Shown: positions 9,355 to 16,355 of the stretch, one piece after another
Position numbering within the stretch: position 1 is the first letter of the stretch
How the letters are laid out: the number at the start of each line of letters is the position of its first letter
Source: Actinoalloteichus hoggarensis
Lineage (GTDB): Bacteria; Actinomycetota; Actinomycetes; Mycobacteriales; Pseudonocardiaceae
DNA: 64,000 nucleotides
Assembly (NCBI RefSeq): GCF_002234535.1
Contig: NZ_CP022521.1
Location: 4,154,001-4,218,000, forward strand
Direction: 5' to 3'
Position numbers and translations under genes: made by a program
Notes under the pieces: generated by a model
Databases searched by the model: none
What the model saw: only the letters and a program-made list of their open reading frames with translations
Told to the model about the DNA's origin: nothing

Positions 9355-9360
9355 TAGCGT
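9355..9360 (+). promoter_or_regulatory. -10 element for the thr leader
   Basis: TAGCGT preceded by TGC (extended -10 form). It places the transcript start at about 9367-9368, i.e. at the GTG of the leader peptide, giving a leaderless mRNA. The -35 region is not recognisable. Confidence 0.45.
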
Positions 9361-9367
9361 GGCCGTC

Positions 9368-9418
9368 GTGAAGCGCGCTGGTCTGACGACGACGCCGGAG
9401 ACCGTCCCGGCGCGCTGA
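9368..9418 (+). CDS. Threonine-rich attenuator leader peptide
   Basis: A 16-residue open frame reads MKRAGLTTTPETVPAR from GTG at 9368 to TGA at 9416-9418. It holds three consecutive ACG Thr codons and a fourth Thr codon three positions later. It lies 16 bases before a 15-bp terminator hairpin and 90 bases before a threonyl-tRNA synthetase gene. This is the layout of ribosome-mediated attenuation: shortage of charged tRNA-Thr stalls the ribosome on the ACG run and would prevent termination. An in-frame GTG at 9359 is an alternative start. A small hairpin (CGCCGG 9393-9398 with CCGGCG 9407-9412) inside the leader could be the competing structure. The peptide itself probably has no other function. 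Confidence 0.75.
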   Translation: MKRAGLTTTPETVPAR

Positions 9419-9433
9419 GTTCATCGACTTGAT

Positions 9434-9469
9434 CGCGAAGCCCCGGGGTGGGTGCCCCGGGGCTTCGCG
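9434..9469 (+). terminator. Attenuator hairpin upstream of thrS paralogue
   Basis: CGCGAAGCCCCGGGG (9434-9448) and CCCCGGGGCTTCGCG (9455-9469) form a perfect 15-bp stem with a six-base loop. It stands between the Thr leader peptide and the ThrRS start, so it is read as the conditional terminator of the attenuator. Confidence 0.75.
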
Positions 9470-9507
9470 CTGTGGTCATCCGCCTCGCCTGAGTTGAGGA
9501 GACCACG

Positions 9508-10737
9508 ATGCATGATCACCGCAGGCTCGGACGGGAACTGCGCCTGTTCGACACCGACCCCCTGATCGGTGCGGGACTGCCCTACTGGCTGCCCGACGGG
9601 GCGGTCGTCCGGCACGAGCTGGAGGAGTACGTCCGCGACGCGGAGCGGCGCGCGGGATATCAGCACGTCTACTCGCCGGTGCTGGGCAAACGCGAGCTGT
9701 ACGAGATCTCCGGGCACTGGTCGCACTACCGCGAGGACATGTTCCCGCCGATGAACCTCGGCGACGACCAGCTGGTGCTGCGCCCGAGTCTGTGTCCGCA
9801 TCATGCGCTGATCTACCGTTCCCGAGCGCGCAGCCACCGGGAGCTGCCGGTGCGGATCGCCGAGCTGGGCGGCATGTACCGCGCCGAGCTGTCCGGAGTG
9901 CTCGGCGGACTGACCCGGGTGCGAGCCATCCAGCTGAACGACGCGCATGTCTTCTGCGCCCCCGACCAGGTCGCCGAGGAGGCACAGGCGGCCCTGGCGA
10001 TGATCATCAGGGCCGGGCGGGACCTCGGTATCCGACCTGCCCGCTACCGGCTCTCGCTGCCCGGCCCGGGGGCCAAGTACGTCGCCGACCCCCGGCTGTG
10101 GCAGCGGGCGTCAGCCATGCTCACCGAGGTGCTGGACGCCGCCGGGCTCGACTACGAGGCCGCCGAGGGCGAGGCGGCGTTCTACGGCCCGAAGATCGAC
10201 GTCCAGGTCGTCGACGGCGCGGGTCGGGAGGCCACCCTGTCCACCGTGCAGGTCGACCTCCACCAGCCGCGGCGGTTCGATCTGCGTTATACCGGCCCCG
10301 ACGGCGCGCGCCATCGACCCGTCATGATCCACCGCAGCGTCCTCGGCAGCATCGAGCGGGTGGTCGCCCAGCTCATCGAGCTGCACGGCGGCGCGTTCCC
10401 GACCTGGCTGGCGCCCACCCAGGTCGTCGTCCTGCCCATCTCGGACGCGGAGCTGCCGCACGCCGAGGCCGTGGTCCGACGCTGCACCGAGGCGGGGCTG
10501 CGTGCTCGGATCGCCGATCCCTCGCGCGGCAGTCTCGGGGCCCGTGTCCGCGCCGACCGGCTGGTGCCGTACCAAGCCGTGCTCGGAGCCAGGGAGGCCG
10601 AGGCCGGACTGGTGTCGCTGCGCCTGCGGGACGGGCGGCGGGTCGACGCCCTGCCCGCTGCCGAGGCGGTGAGCCGGATCCGCGCGAACGCCGTGTCTCG
10701 ACGCGCCGAGCTGTGGACACAGGAGTCGGGGGTCTGA
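9508..10737 (+). CDS. thrS: Threonyl-tRNA synthetase paralogue lacking TGS and editing domains
   Basis: 409 residues, against about 640-690 for a standard ThrRS. It begins at DHRRLGRELRLFD, the point where the catalytic core starts in full-length enzymes, so the N1 (TGS) and N2 (editing) domains are absent by design rather than by damage. The class II core is complete: Zn ligands Cys96 (RPSLCPHH), His147 (NDAHVF) and His275 (VMIHRSVLGS), motif 2 around MYRAELSGVLGG and motif 3 at 273-286. The anticodon-binding domain follows from about 300. It charges tRNA-Thr but cannot hydrolyse Ser-tRNA-Thr in cis. SD GAGGAG lies before ATG. Expression is probably attenuated by the Thr leader. Such second copies are known as resistance versions against ThrRS inhibitors such as borrelidin, which remains inference here. 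Confidence 0.92.
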   Translation: MHDHRRLGRELRLFDTDPLIGAGLPYWLPDGAVVRHELEEYVRDAERRAGYQHVYSPVLGKRELYEISGHWSHYREDMFPPMNLGDDQLVLRPSLCPHHALIYRSRARSHRELPVRIAELGGMYRAELSGVLGGLTRVRAIQLNDAHVFCAPDQVAEEAQAALAMIIRAGRDLGIRPARYRLSLPGPGAKYVADPRLWQRASAMLTEVLDAAGLDYEAAEGEAAFYGPKIDVQVVDGAGREATLSTVQVDLHQPRRFDLRYTGPDGARHRPVMIHRSVLGSIERVVAQLIELHGGAFPTWLAPTQVVVLPISDAELPHAEAVVRRCTEAGLRARIADPSRGSLGARVRADRLVPYQAVLGAREAEAGLVSLRLRDGRRVDALPAAEAVSRIRANAVSRRAELWTQESGV

Positions 10738-10748
10738 GTCGACGTCGA

Positions 10749-10773
10749 CGGCGGCCCGGTGCGCGCGCCGCCG
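10749..10773 (+). terminator. Possible terminator after thrS paralogue
   Basis: CGGCGGC at 10749-10755 pairs with GCCGCCG at 10767-10773, starting 12 bases after the synthetase stop. Short but well placed. Confidence 0.4.
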
Positions 10774-10902
10774 CCGGGGCGCCCGAGGCGTGTTCCACGG
10801 GCGGAGACGACGGATTCCGCCTTCTCGATATCCGGTCGTCCCCGGTCGGTCCGGCCGATAGAGTGGACCGCACCAGCGGCACGATGCGCGGGGGAGGGAC
10901 CG

Positions 10903-11150
10903 ATGTCCCGTCGCCATCTCACGACCGCCATCCCGTACGTGAACGCCCGCCCGCATCTCCGCTTCGCGATGGAGCTGGTGCAGGCGGACGTGACGGCCCG
11001 CCACTGGCGGCATCGGGACACGAGGTCCGCTTCTCCTCCGACACCGACGACGATTCCTTGAGCAACGCCATCGCGGCCGAGGCCGCCGGCATGTCGACCC
11101 GTGACCTCGTGGATCGCGGTTCCACGCCGTCTACCGGCCCGCCATGCTGA
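10903..11150 (+). pseudogene. Methionyl-tRNA synthetase remnant (N-terminal ~75 codons, frameshifted)
   Basis: From ATG at 10903 the frame reads MSRRHLTTAIPYVNARPHL, then FAMELVQADVTARHW, the start of an actinobacterial MetRS catalytic domain. A frameshift near 11010-11017 moves the match to the next frame, where GHEVRFSSDTDDDSLSNAI and AAEAAGMSTRDLVDR continue the same alignment until TGA at 11148-11150. The HIGH-like motif is damaged: PHLG has become PHLR. Roughly 450 further residues of a real MetRS are missing. TAGAGT upstream at about 10858 could be a leftover -10. The relic stands directly after the ThrRS paralogue, so this spot may once have held two synthetase duplicates. Confidence 0.75.
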
Positions 11151-11170
11151 TCTCGGCGCCGAGCCGCCCG

Positions 11171-11527
11171 TCAGCCGGTTCCCAGCAGGCAGAACTCGTT
11201 GCCCTCCGGGTCGGCGAGCACGGTCCAGGTGACGTCCGGACCCTGTCCCACGTCCACCCGTCGGGCTCCCAGGTCCAGCAGGCGCGCGAGCTCGACCTCG
11301 GCGGAGACCCCGTCAGCACGCAGGTCCAGGTGCAACCGGTTCTTCTGGGTCTTGGTACCCGCGGGCGGAAAGATGGCGATTCGCGACTCGGTCTCGCCGG
11401 GGGGCGCGATGCCCACTCCTCCCTCGACATCCTCCGCGACCTCCCAGCCGAGGACGCGACACCAGAAGTCGGCCAGCGCCTTCGGATCGGTCGCATCGAT
11501 CGAGAGCGCCTCGATTCTACTCGTCAT
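11171..11527 (-). CDS. VOC-superfamily (glyoxalase-fold) protein
   Basis: 118 residues with the paired beta-alpha-beta-beta-beta units of the VOC fold: MTSRIEALSIDATDPKALADFW and RVLGWEVAE in the first half, HLDLRADGVSAEVELARLLDLGAR and VLADPEGNEFCLL in the second. The last motif, DPEGNEFCL, supplies the typical metal-ligand Glu. This Glyoxalase_6-like subgroup includes many small proteins without assigned substrate, some of them bleomycin-type resistance proteins. It is a single gene facing the MetRS relic tail to tail. Confidence 0.85.
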   Translation of the reverse strand: MTSRIEALSIDATDPKALADFWCRVLGWEVAEDVEGGVGIAPPGETESRIAIFPPAGTKTQKNRLHLDLRADGVSAEVELARLLDLGARRVDVGQGPDVTWTVLADPEGNEFCLLGTG

Positions 11528-11919
11528 GGCCGGACCTTAACCCGCTCGTATTCGGGATGCCCACCGGTTTTCGCCCGGCCGTCGACGTCCCCACCCGGCG
11601 GGGTCACGGCCGGTGTCCCAAGAGGACGGCGATGGCCTCCGCGGACCACGCGGGGCGCGCTGCGGGCTTAACGCCGACGTGACGCGGGCGTGCCCGCTCT
11701 CTCGACCCGGCCGCGCCGTTCACGGCGACACCCTCCGCGGCGACACTGTTCCACGGCGACGCCCTTCGCGACGACACCGCTCGGCACGACACCGCTCGCG
11801 GCGGCACCGACGGCCGCATCGAGACTCCCGCGCCGCCGTGCGAGGCCGGCTGCCTGCGACGGCACGGGGCCCGCACCACCGCGGTGATGCGGGCCCCGAT
11901 CATGCGGTCGGCAGGCCGA
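11528..11919. other. Intergenic region with short degenerate repeats
   Basis: No gene recognised. Between about 11715 and 11820 the sequence consists of imperfect repeats of ACGGCGACAC and CGACACCGCTCG. The azt terminator lies at 11865-11898. Confidence 0.4.
11865..11898 (-). terminator. Terminator of the azt operon
   Basis: CGGGGCCCGCA (11865-11875) and TGCGGGCCCCG (11888-11898) make a perfect 11-bp stem, 21 bases beyond the stop of the last leftward azt gene. Confidence 0.7.
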
Positions 11920-13128
11920 TCAGCCCGACACGCCGCTCAGCTCGTTCGGCGCGGCGTCCAGGGACGCGGTGGCGGTCGTCGTCCCGGTCGCCAGGTCGAC
12001 GGCGTGGATCTCGTTGCCGCTCGGGTCGCTGACATAGGCGACGTCATCACGGACGAAGATCGCAGGCCGCGGCTCCTGCCACTCCAACGGCTCCTCCCAG
12101 GAGTCGATGACCGGGATGGTCTCGGTGACCTCGGCGGTCTCCGGGTCGATCACGTGGATCCGACCGTCGGTGCCCAGCACCAGTGCCTCACCCGCCGGGC
12201 CCCTGGCCAGCGAGCGGAAGGTGTAGCTGGTGTCGAGGTCGACGAGCGTGATCGTCGCGGCCTCGGTGTCGATCAGGGACACCTGGGTGGGCCGCTCCAG
12301 CTCGGCCTCGGCGTCCTGCTTGTAGTCGCCCAGGGTGATCGGCGAGATCTCCGAACCCGCCTGGTTGCCGATCCGCCCGTACTCGGTGGGGCTGTCGACC
12401 TTGGTGATGGCGCCGTCCCGATAGATGAGCACCCCGGTCTCGCAGCCGATGACCACGGCCTCGTCCTGCGCGGCCGCCTCGCCGTGCACACCGGGGCAGT
12501 CCTCGTTGCGGGCGATCTCGGCGCCGTCGGCGTCGAGCACCACCATGCCCGGCCGCTCGTCCTCGTTGCCGATCGTCGTGACGAGGGACCCGTCGGACAG
12601 TTCGACGGCCACGCCGTGGTGTGCCTCCGGCGTCGTGTACTGCTCGGTCTCCGGCAGCTCGACGCCCAGCGCGTTCGAGTCGAAGATCGTCACTTCGCCG
12701 GTGCCGTCGGCGAACAGGACGGTCTTCCCGTCGTGTCGCACGACGTGTCCCGCCTTCTCCGCCGGGAACTCCAGCTCGGTCAGGGCGGGCGCCGCCGCGT
12801 CCAGGACGCGGAAGCCGGTGGAGGTCGACACGAGCAGATGCCGGTCGTCGCCCGCGGGATTGAGACGGTTGAAGCCGTCGAGCGGGATGTCCTCGGCGAG
12901 GTCGAGCGTCTGCCCGTCGAGCACGTAGATCCCGCCGTCGTAGGTGGCGGCGATCGGGTCGGTCACCGTGGCGGGCGGCAGCTCGGCCGACGCGGCGGTC
13001 GACTCGGACGCGGCGCCCGAAGCGGCCGTGTCCGAGTCGGCGGTGCCGCAGGCGCTCAGCGTGAGGGCGGCGACGGCGGCGGCCGACATCGCGACGCCCC
13101 GACGGGACAGGAATGGCGAGTTCGCCAT
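11920..13128 (-). CDS. aztD: AztD-like zinc chaperone lipoprotein, second copy
   Basis: 402 residues. Signal peptide MANSPFLSRRGVAMSAAAVAALTLSACG ends in lipobox LSAC (Cys27), so it is predicted to be a lipoprotein on the outer face of the membrane. The rest is an eight-bladed beta-propeller-type repeat protein (IYVLDGQTLDL, FRVLDAAAPAL, VTIFDSNALGV, VSLIDTEAATI, IHVIDPETAEV). It keeps the motifs HHGVAVELSDG and CPGVHGEAAAQ of AztD proteins, but the HGDHxHYY motif of the family is absent. AztD binds periplasmic zinc and passes it to AztC. It is the last gene of the leftward azt cluster, separated from aztC by a hairpin. The other copy lies on the far side of aztC. Confidence 0.85.
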   Translation of the reverse strand: MANSPFLSRRGVAMSAAAVAALTLSACGTADSDTAASGAASESTAASAELPPATVTDPIAATYDGGIYVLDGQTLDLAEDIPLDGFNRLNPAGDDRHLLVSTSTGFRVLDAAAPALTELEFPAEKAGHVVRHDGKTVLFADGTGEVTIFDSNALGVELPETEQYTTPEAHHGVAVELSDGSLVTTIGNEDERPGMVVLDADGAEIARNEDCPGVHGEAAAQDEAVVIGCETGVLIYRDGAITKVDSPTEYGRIGNQAGSEISPITLGDYKQDAEAELERPTQVSLIDTEAATITLVDLDTSYTFRSLARGPAGEALVLGTDGRIHVIDPETAEVTETIPVIDSWEEPLEWQEPRPAIFVRDDVAYVSDPSGNEIHAVDLATGTTTATASLDAAPNELSGVSG

Positions 13129-13155
13129 GGGCGGTACCTTCTGTTCTTCTCGATT

Positions 13156-13187
13156 GATCGTCGGAGGCCGACTGCGCTCCGACGATC
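13156..13187 (-). terminator. Hairpin between aztC and the second aztD
   Basis: GATCGTCGGAG (13156-13166) pairs perfectly with CTCCGACGATC (13177-13187). It may terminate part of the aztB-D-C transcript and lower expression of the distal aztD, or protect the upstream mRNA. Confidence 0.55.
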
Positions 13188-13225
13188 GCGGGTGATCAGT
13201 GACGTTCGGGGGCGAGACGCGCGCC

Positions 13226-14179
13226 TCAGTACTCGCCGAGCAGGCCTGCGGTGATGTCGTCGGTATTGCTGCGCATCATCTCCAGGTAGGTGGCCGCGCC
13301 CTCGCCCTCAGCGCTGAGGGACTCCGAGAACAACGGGACGACCGCGACGTCGATCCCGGCCTGATCAGCCAAAACCTGGGCGAGCCGGTCCGGTTGGGAG
13401 GAGTCCGCGAAGATCGCGGGAACTCCGGCGGCGCGAACGGTGTCGGCGAGCGACTGCAGATCCGAGGCGCTCGGCGAGGCCAGCGTCGTTCCGCTGGGAA
13501 TCACCGCGCCGACGACCTCGAAGTCGAAGCGGTCGGCCAGATAGCCGAACACGTGGTGATTCGTCACCAGTCGACGGTTCTCCGCCGGAATACGCTCGAA
13601 GGCCGCGCTCATCTCGGTGTCGAGCTCGTCGATCTCGGCGCGGTACCGTTCGGCGTTCTGCCGGACGGCACCCTCGTCCACGCCGTCGACGTGGGCGATC
13701 ACCTCGGCGGCGATCAGGTCGACCGCGTCGGCGACACGGCGCGGATCGGTCCAGAAATGCGGATCGGGGGCGCCCGCCGAGTCGTCGGAGGTGTAGTCCA
13801 TCGGATCGACCCGCTCGCCGACGGCCAGCGTCGGGACGTCCGCCTCCTCGGCGGCCGCGATGTTGCGCAGGACGCCCTCCTCCAGCCCGAGACCGTTGTA
13901 GACGATCAGTCCGGCACCTTCGATCTCGGCGGCCTGGCGTGCGGAGATTCCGAACGAGTGCGGGTCGGCGTCCGGCTCCATCAGCACCGTCACGCCGACC
14001 TCGTCGCCGACGACGTTCTTGGTGACGTCGCCGAGGATGTTCGTGGTCACCACGATCGACGCCTGCGGACCGTCCGGCTCCGCGCACGCCGAGGCGAGCA
14101 GGAGGATCGCGGCGGCGCCGGCCGCGAGCGCCGTGCGCAGGCCACGTCGCCGGGCGCGGATGACGGGGATTCGCGTCAT
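13226..14179 (-). CDS. aztC: AztC zinc-binding ABC substrate-binding lipoprotein
   Basis: 317 residues of the cluster A-I (ZnuA-type) metal-binding family. Signal peptide with lipobox LASAC, then TTNILGDVTKNVVGDEVGV. The four expected zinc ligands are visible: His in EPDADPHSFG, His in GAPDPHFWTDP, His in LVTNHHVFGYLADRF and Asp in AIFADSSQPDRL. There is no long His-rich loop as in ZnuA, which agrees with the AztC subgroup that receives zinc from AztD. Its ATG overlaps the stop of the upstream aztD (ATGA), giving translational coupling. It delivers zinc to the AztB/AztA importer. Confidence 0.92.
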   Translation of the reverse strand: MTRIPVIRARRRGLRTALAAGAAAILLLASACAEPDGPQASIVVTTNILGDVTKNVVGDEVGVTVLMEPDADPHSFGISARQAAEIEGAGLIVYNGLGLEEGVLRNIAAAEEADVPTLAVGERVDPMDYTSDDSAGAPDPHFWTDPRRVADAVDLIAAEVIAHVDGVDEGAVRQNAERYRAEIDELDTEMSAAFERIPAENRRLVTNHHVFGYLADRFDFEVVGAVIPSGTTLASPSASDLQSLADTVRAAGVPAIFADSSQPDRLAQVLADQAGIDVAVVPLFSESLSAEGEGAATYLEMMRSNTDDITAGLLGEY

Positions 14180-15420
14180 CGTCCGGTCTCCACCATGTGA
14201 TCGGCCCGACCGTCGACGGCGAAGGTCCTGGCGAGCCGGAGGTCGTCGCCGTAGTCGATCTCGTGGATCTCCCCCGCGGGCGGGTCGTTGACGTAGGCCC
14301 GTGTGGTGTCGACCTGGATCACCGGAGCGGGCTCTCCCGCGGCGGACTCGGCGGGCAGCAGTGCCGACCGGGCGGTCTCCTCACCGGTCACCGCGTCGAG
14401 CGCGTGGAGGACGCCGTCATCGGTGAGCGTCAGCACCGGGGCGCCCTCGCCGACCGCGTTCACCGCGACGACAGGGCCGGTCGGAAGCAGCCGCCACTCC
14501 CGCTCCGTGATATCGAGGACCCACACTCCCTCGTCCCCGGCCGCGCTCACGAGCGTGGTGCTGAGCGGCCGGTGGTGGAACTCCACCGCCCGCTCGTCCG
14601 CCGGGACCTCTCCCGGATACGGGATCTTCTCGCCTTCGAAGACGTCGCCGTCCTCGGTCACCAGCAGCGCGCCGTCCGCGCAGCCGAAGACCACGCCACG
14701 ACGGGTGGTCGCCTGGCCGAGCAGATCGGGGCAGGGCTCCTCGATCCGCGAGACGAGGGCGCCGTCGCGGCCGCGGACCTCGACGCCGTCGGCGCTGCCC
14801 GCGCCGGGCTCGGCCGCCGAGACCAGGAGGTGTTCTCGGTAGGCCACCGCCGCGGCGGGATGGGACTCACGGCTGATCGGCTCGTGCCGGTCGATGGTGC
14901 CCTCGTCGAGCCGGGCACGGTCGAGCAGTTCGGCGGTGCCGTCGGCGAAGGAGACCGCCGCGACGACCTGATCACTGGAGACGTTGGTCGGCTCCGAACC
15001 GGTGATCGGCCCGACGGCGCGCGCCTCGGCACGGTAGTAGTGCACATGGTCGCCGTGGTCGACCATCCAGGAGCCGCTGTCCACGACGTGCACCGAGTCG
15101 TCGCCCGCGAGGTAGCCGAAGCGGCCGTCGCCGAGGATGCCGTGGACCCCGTCGACGCGGCCGACGTCGACGGTCTCCTCGGTGATGAGGTCGACGACAC
15201 GGACGGCTCCGGTCTCCTCGTCGGCGACGATCAGTCGGGACTGGGCCTCGGCGGTCTCCTCGGCCCCTTCGACATAGCCGTGCGGCATCTCCTGCGCGGT
15301 GTCGGTGCCTCCGTCGTCGGTGGCGACGTCGTCGGCGGGTGCGCCGCAGGCCGTGATCACGACTGCTGACGCGATCACGACGGCGGCCCGGACCATGACG
15401 GGGTTGTCTCTGGATTTCAC
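14176..15420 (-). CDS. aztD: AztD-like zinc chaperone lipoprotein, first copy
   Basis: 414 residues from GTG at 15420, which overlaps the aztB stop as GTGA. Signal sequence MKSRDNPVMVRAAVVIASAV ends in lipobox ITAC (Cys25). PHGYVEGAEETAEAQSRLIV follows, then propeller blades (VRVVDLITEET, VHVVDSGSWMV). It keeps the His motif HGDHVHYY at 122-129, but positions that read HHGV and CPGVHGEA in the second copy are SHPAAAV and CPDLLGQA here. ATG at 15396 is an alternative start. It is expected to bind zinc outside the cell and transfer it to AztC. A 556-residue longer frame runs into aztB antisense sequence and is not the real start. Confidence 0.87.
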   Translation of the reverse strand: MKSRDNPVMVRAAVVIASAVVITACGAPADDVATDDGGTDTAQEMPHGYVEGAEETAEAQSRLIVADEETGAVRVVDLITEETVDVGRVDGVHGILGDGRFGYLAGDDSVHVVDSGSWMVDHGDHVHYYRAEARAVGPITGSEPTNVSSDQVVAAVSFADGTAELLDRARLDEGTIDRHEPISRESHPAAAVAYREHLLVSAAEPGAGSADGVEVRGRDGALVSRIEEPCPDLLGQATTRRGVVFGCADGALLVTEDGDVFEGEKIPYPGEVPADERAVEFHHRPLSTTLVSAAGDEGVWVLDITEREWRLLPTGPVVAVNAVGEGAPVLTLTDDGVLHALDAVTGEETARSALLPAESAAGEPAPVIQVDTTRAYVNDPPAGEIHEIDYGDDLRLARTFAVDGRADHMVETGR

Positions 15421-16292
15421 GATGCGTACTCGATCTCCTCGTCGTGGTGGACGGTGGACGATGGGGCGTCCCGACGCACGAGGCGCACAAGGCCGCGGAC
15501 GAGCGCCGAGAGGAAGAAGAACGCGACGGCGACGGCGGCGATGCTCGCGCCCGCCGCGGTCGCGAGATGCCACGAGACGAGCAGGCCGATCGCCGTCGAG
15601 GCGCTGCCGAGCAGCGCGGCGCCGAGCATGATCATCGGGATGCGGCCGGCCCAGAGCGTGGCGGTCGCGGCGGGCGCGATGAGCAGGCCGAAGACGAGCA
15701 GCGTCCCGACCACGTGGAACGACGCGACGATCGCGAGCGTCACCAGGGCGAGCAGCAGCCCGTCGGCGAGGTCGGGACGCAGGCCGAGGGTGTGCGCCTT
15801 GCGGCGGTCGAAGGCGAGCGCGACGAAGGAGCGGTATCCCAGCCACGAGGCGACGATCGTGATCGCCAGTGCGATGCCGAGGCCCAGGAGATCGCCGGCG
15901 CGCACGCCGAGGACGTCGCCGAAGAGGAAGGCGGTGAGATCCACCGCGAAGGACTGCGAGTGCGAGACGATGATGACGCCGGTCGCGAGCATCCCCACGA
16001 ACAGCAGCCCGATGGTGGTGTCCTGGGAGAGCCTGCGAGATCTGCTGAGCGCCGTGACGCCGAGGGCCATGACGCCCGCGCTGAGGGCGGCGCCGACGAG
16101 CAGGTTACCGCCGAGCAGCGATGAGATCGCGACGCCGGGCAGCATCCCGTGGGACATCGCGTCGCCGAGGAAGGCCATGCCGCGCAGCACCACCCAGGTG
16201 CCGACCAGGGCGCAGATCAGCGACACGAGGATGCCCGCCGCCAGCGCACGCTGCACGAAGGACACCTCGAACGGGAGCAGTAACCAGTCCAC
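15417..16292 (-). CDS. aztB: AztB zinc ABC transporter permease
   Basis: 291 residues, GTG start at 16292. Eight or nine hydrophobic segments (AAGILVSLICALVGTWVVLR, LLVGAALSAGVMALGVTAL, TIGLLFVGMLATGVIIV, LLALVTLAIVASFHVVGTLL). The family motif of metal ABC-3 permeases is visible as GDAMSHGMLPGVAISSLLG near residue 42 and VGTLLVFGLLIAPAATATLW near 195. The protein ends in a short charged tail. It is the first gene of the leftward unit aztB-aztD-aztC-(hairpin)-aztD, starting just beside a Zur-type box shared with divergent aztA. Confidence 0.93.
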   Translation of the reverse strand: MDWLLLPFEVSFVQRALAAGILVSLICALVGTWVVLRGMAFLGDAMSHGMLPGVAISSLLGGNLLVGAALSAGVMALGVTALSRSRRLSQDTTIGLLFVGMLATGVIIVSHSQSFAVDLTAFLFGDVLGVRAGDLLGLGIALAITIVASWLGYRSFVALAFDRRKAHTLGLRPDLADGLLLALVTLAIVASFHVVGTLLVFGLLIAPAATATLWAGRIPMIMLGAALLGSASTAIGLLVSWHLATAAGASIAAVAVAFFFLSALVRGLVRLVRRDAPSSTVHHDEEIEYAS

Positions 16293-16302
16293 GCCGGGGA
16301 CT

Positions 16303-16331
16303 CTATAGTGACAACGATTCTCATTGTCGAA
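16303..16331. promoter_or_regulatory. Zur-type box in the aztA/aztB divergent promoter
   Basis: TGACAACGATTCTCATTGTC (16309-16328) is a near-perfect inverted repeat matching the actinobacterial Zur box pattern. On the minus strand a promoter TCGACA (16326-16331) - 17 bases - TATAGA (16303-16308) has the box exactly as its spacer. On the plus strand TATAGT (16305-16310) overlaps the box. Zinc-loaded Zur would silence both directions. Confidence 0.8.
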
Positions 16332-16355
16332 CTGGCGGGAAGGTTGTTCGATTCA

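Noticed and set aside
14176-15846. 556-residue version of the first AztD
   Set aside because: The upstream part is antisense-like sequence inside aztB; the GTGA overlap at 15417-15420 gives a coupled start and a proper signal peptide.
16308-16355. ATG start of aztA at 16308
   Set aside because: It lies within the promoter and Zur box; the ABC ATPase domain starts just after GTG 16356.
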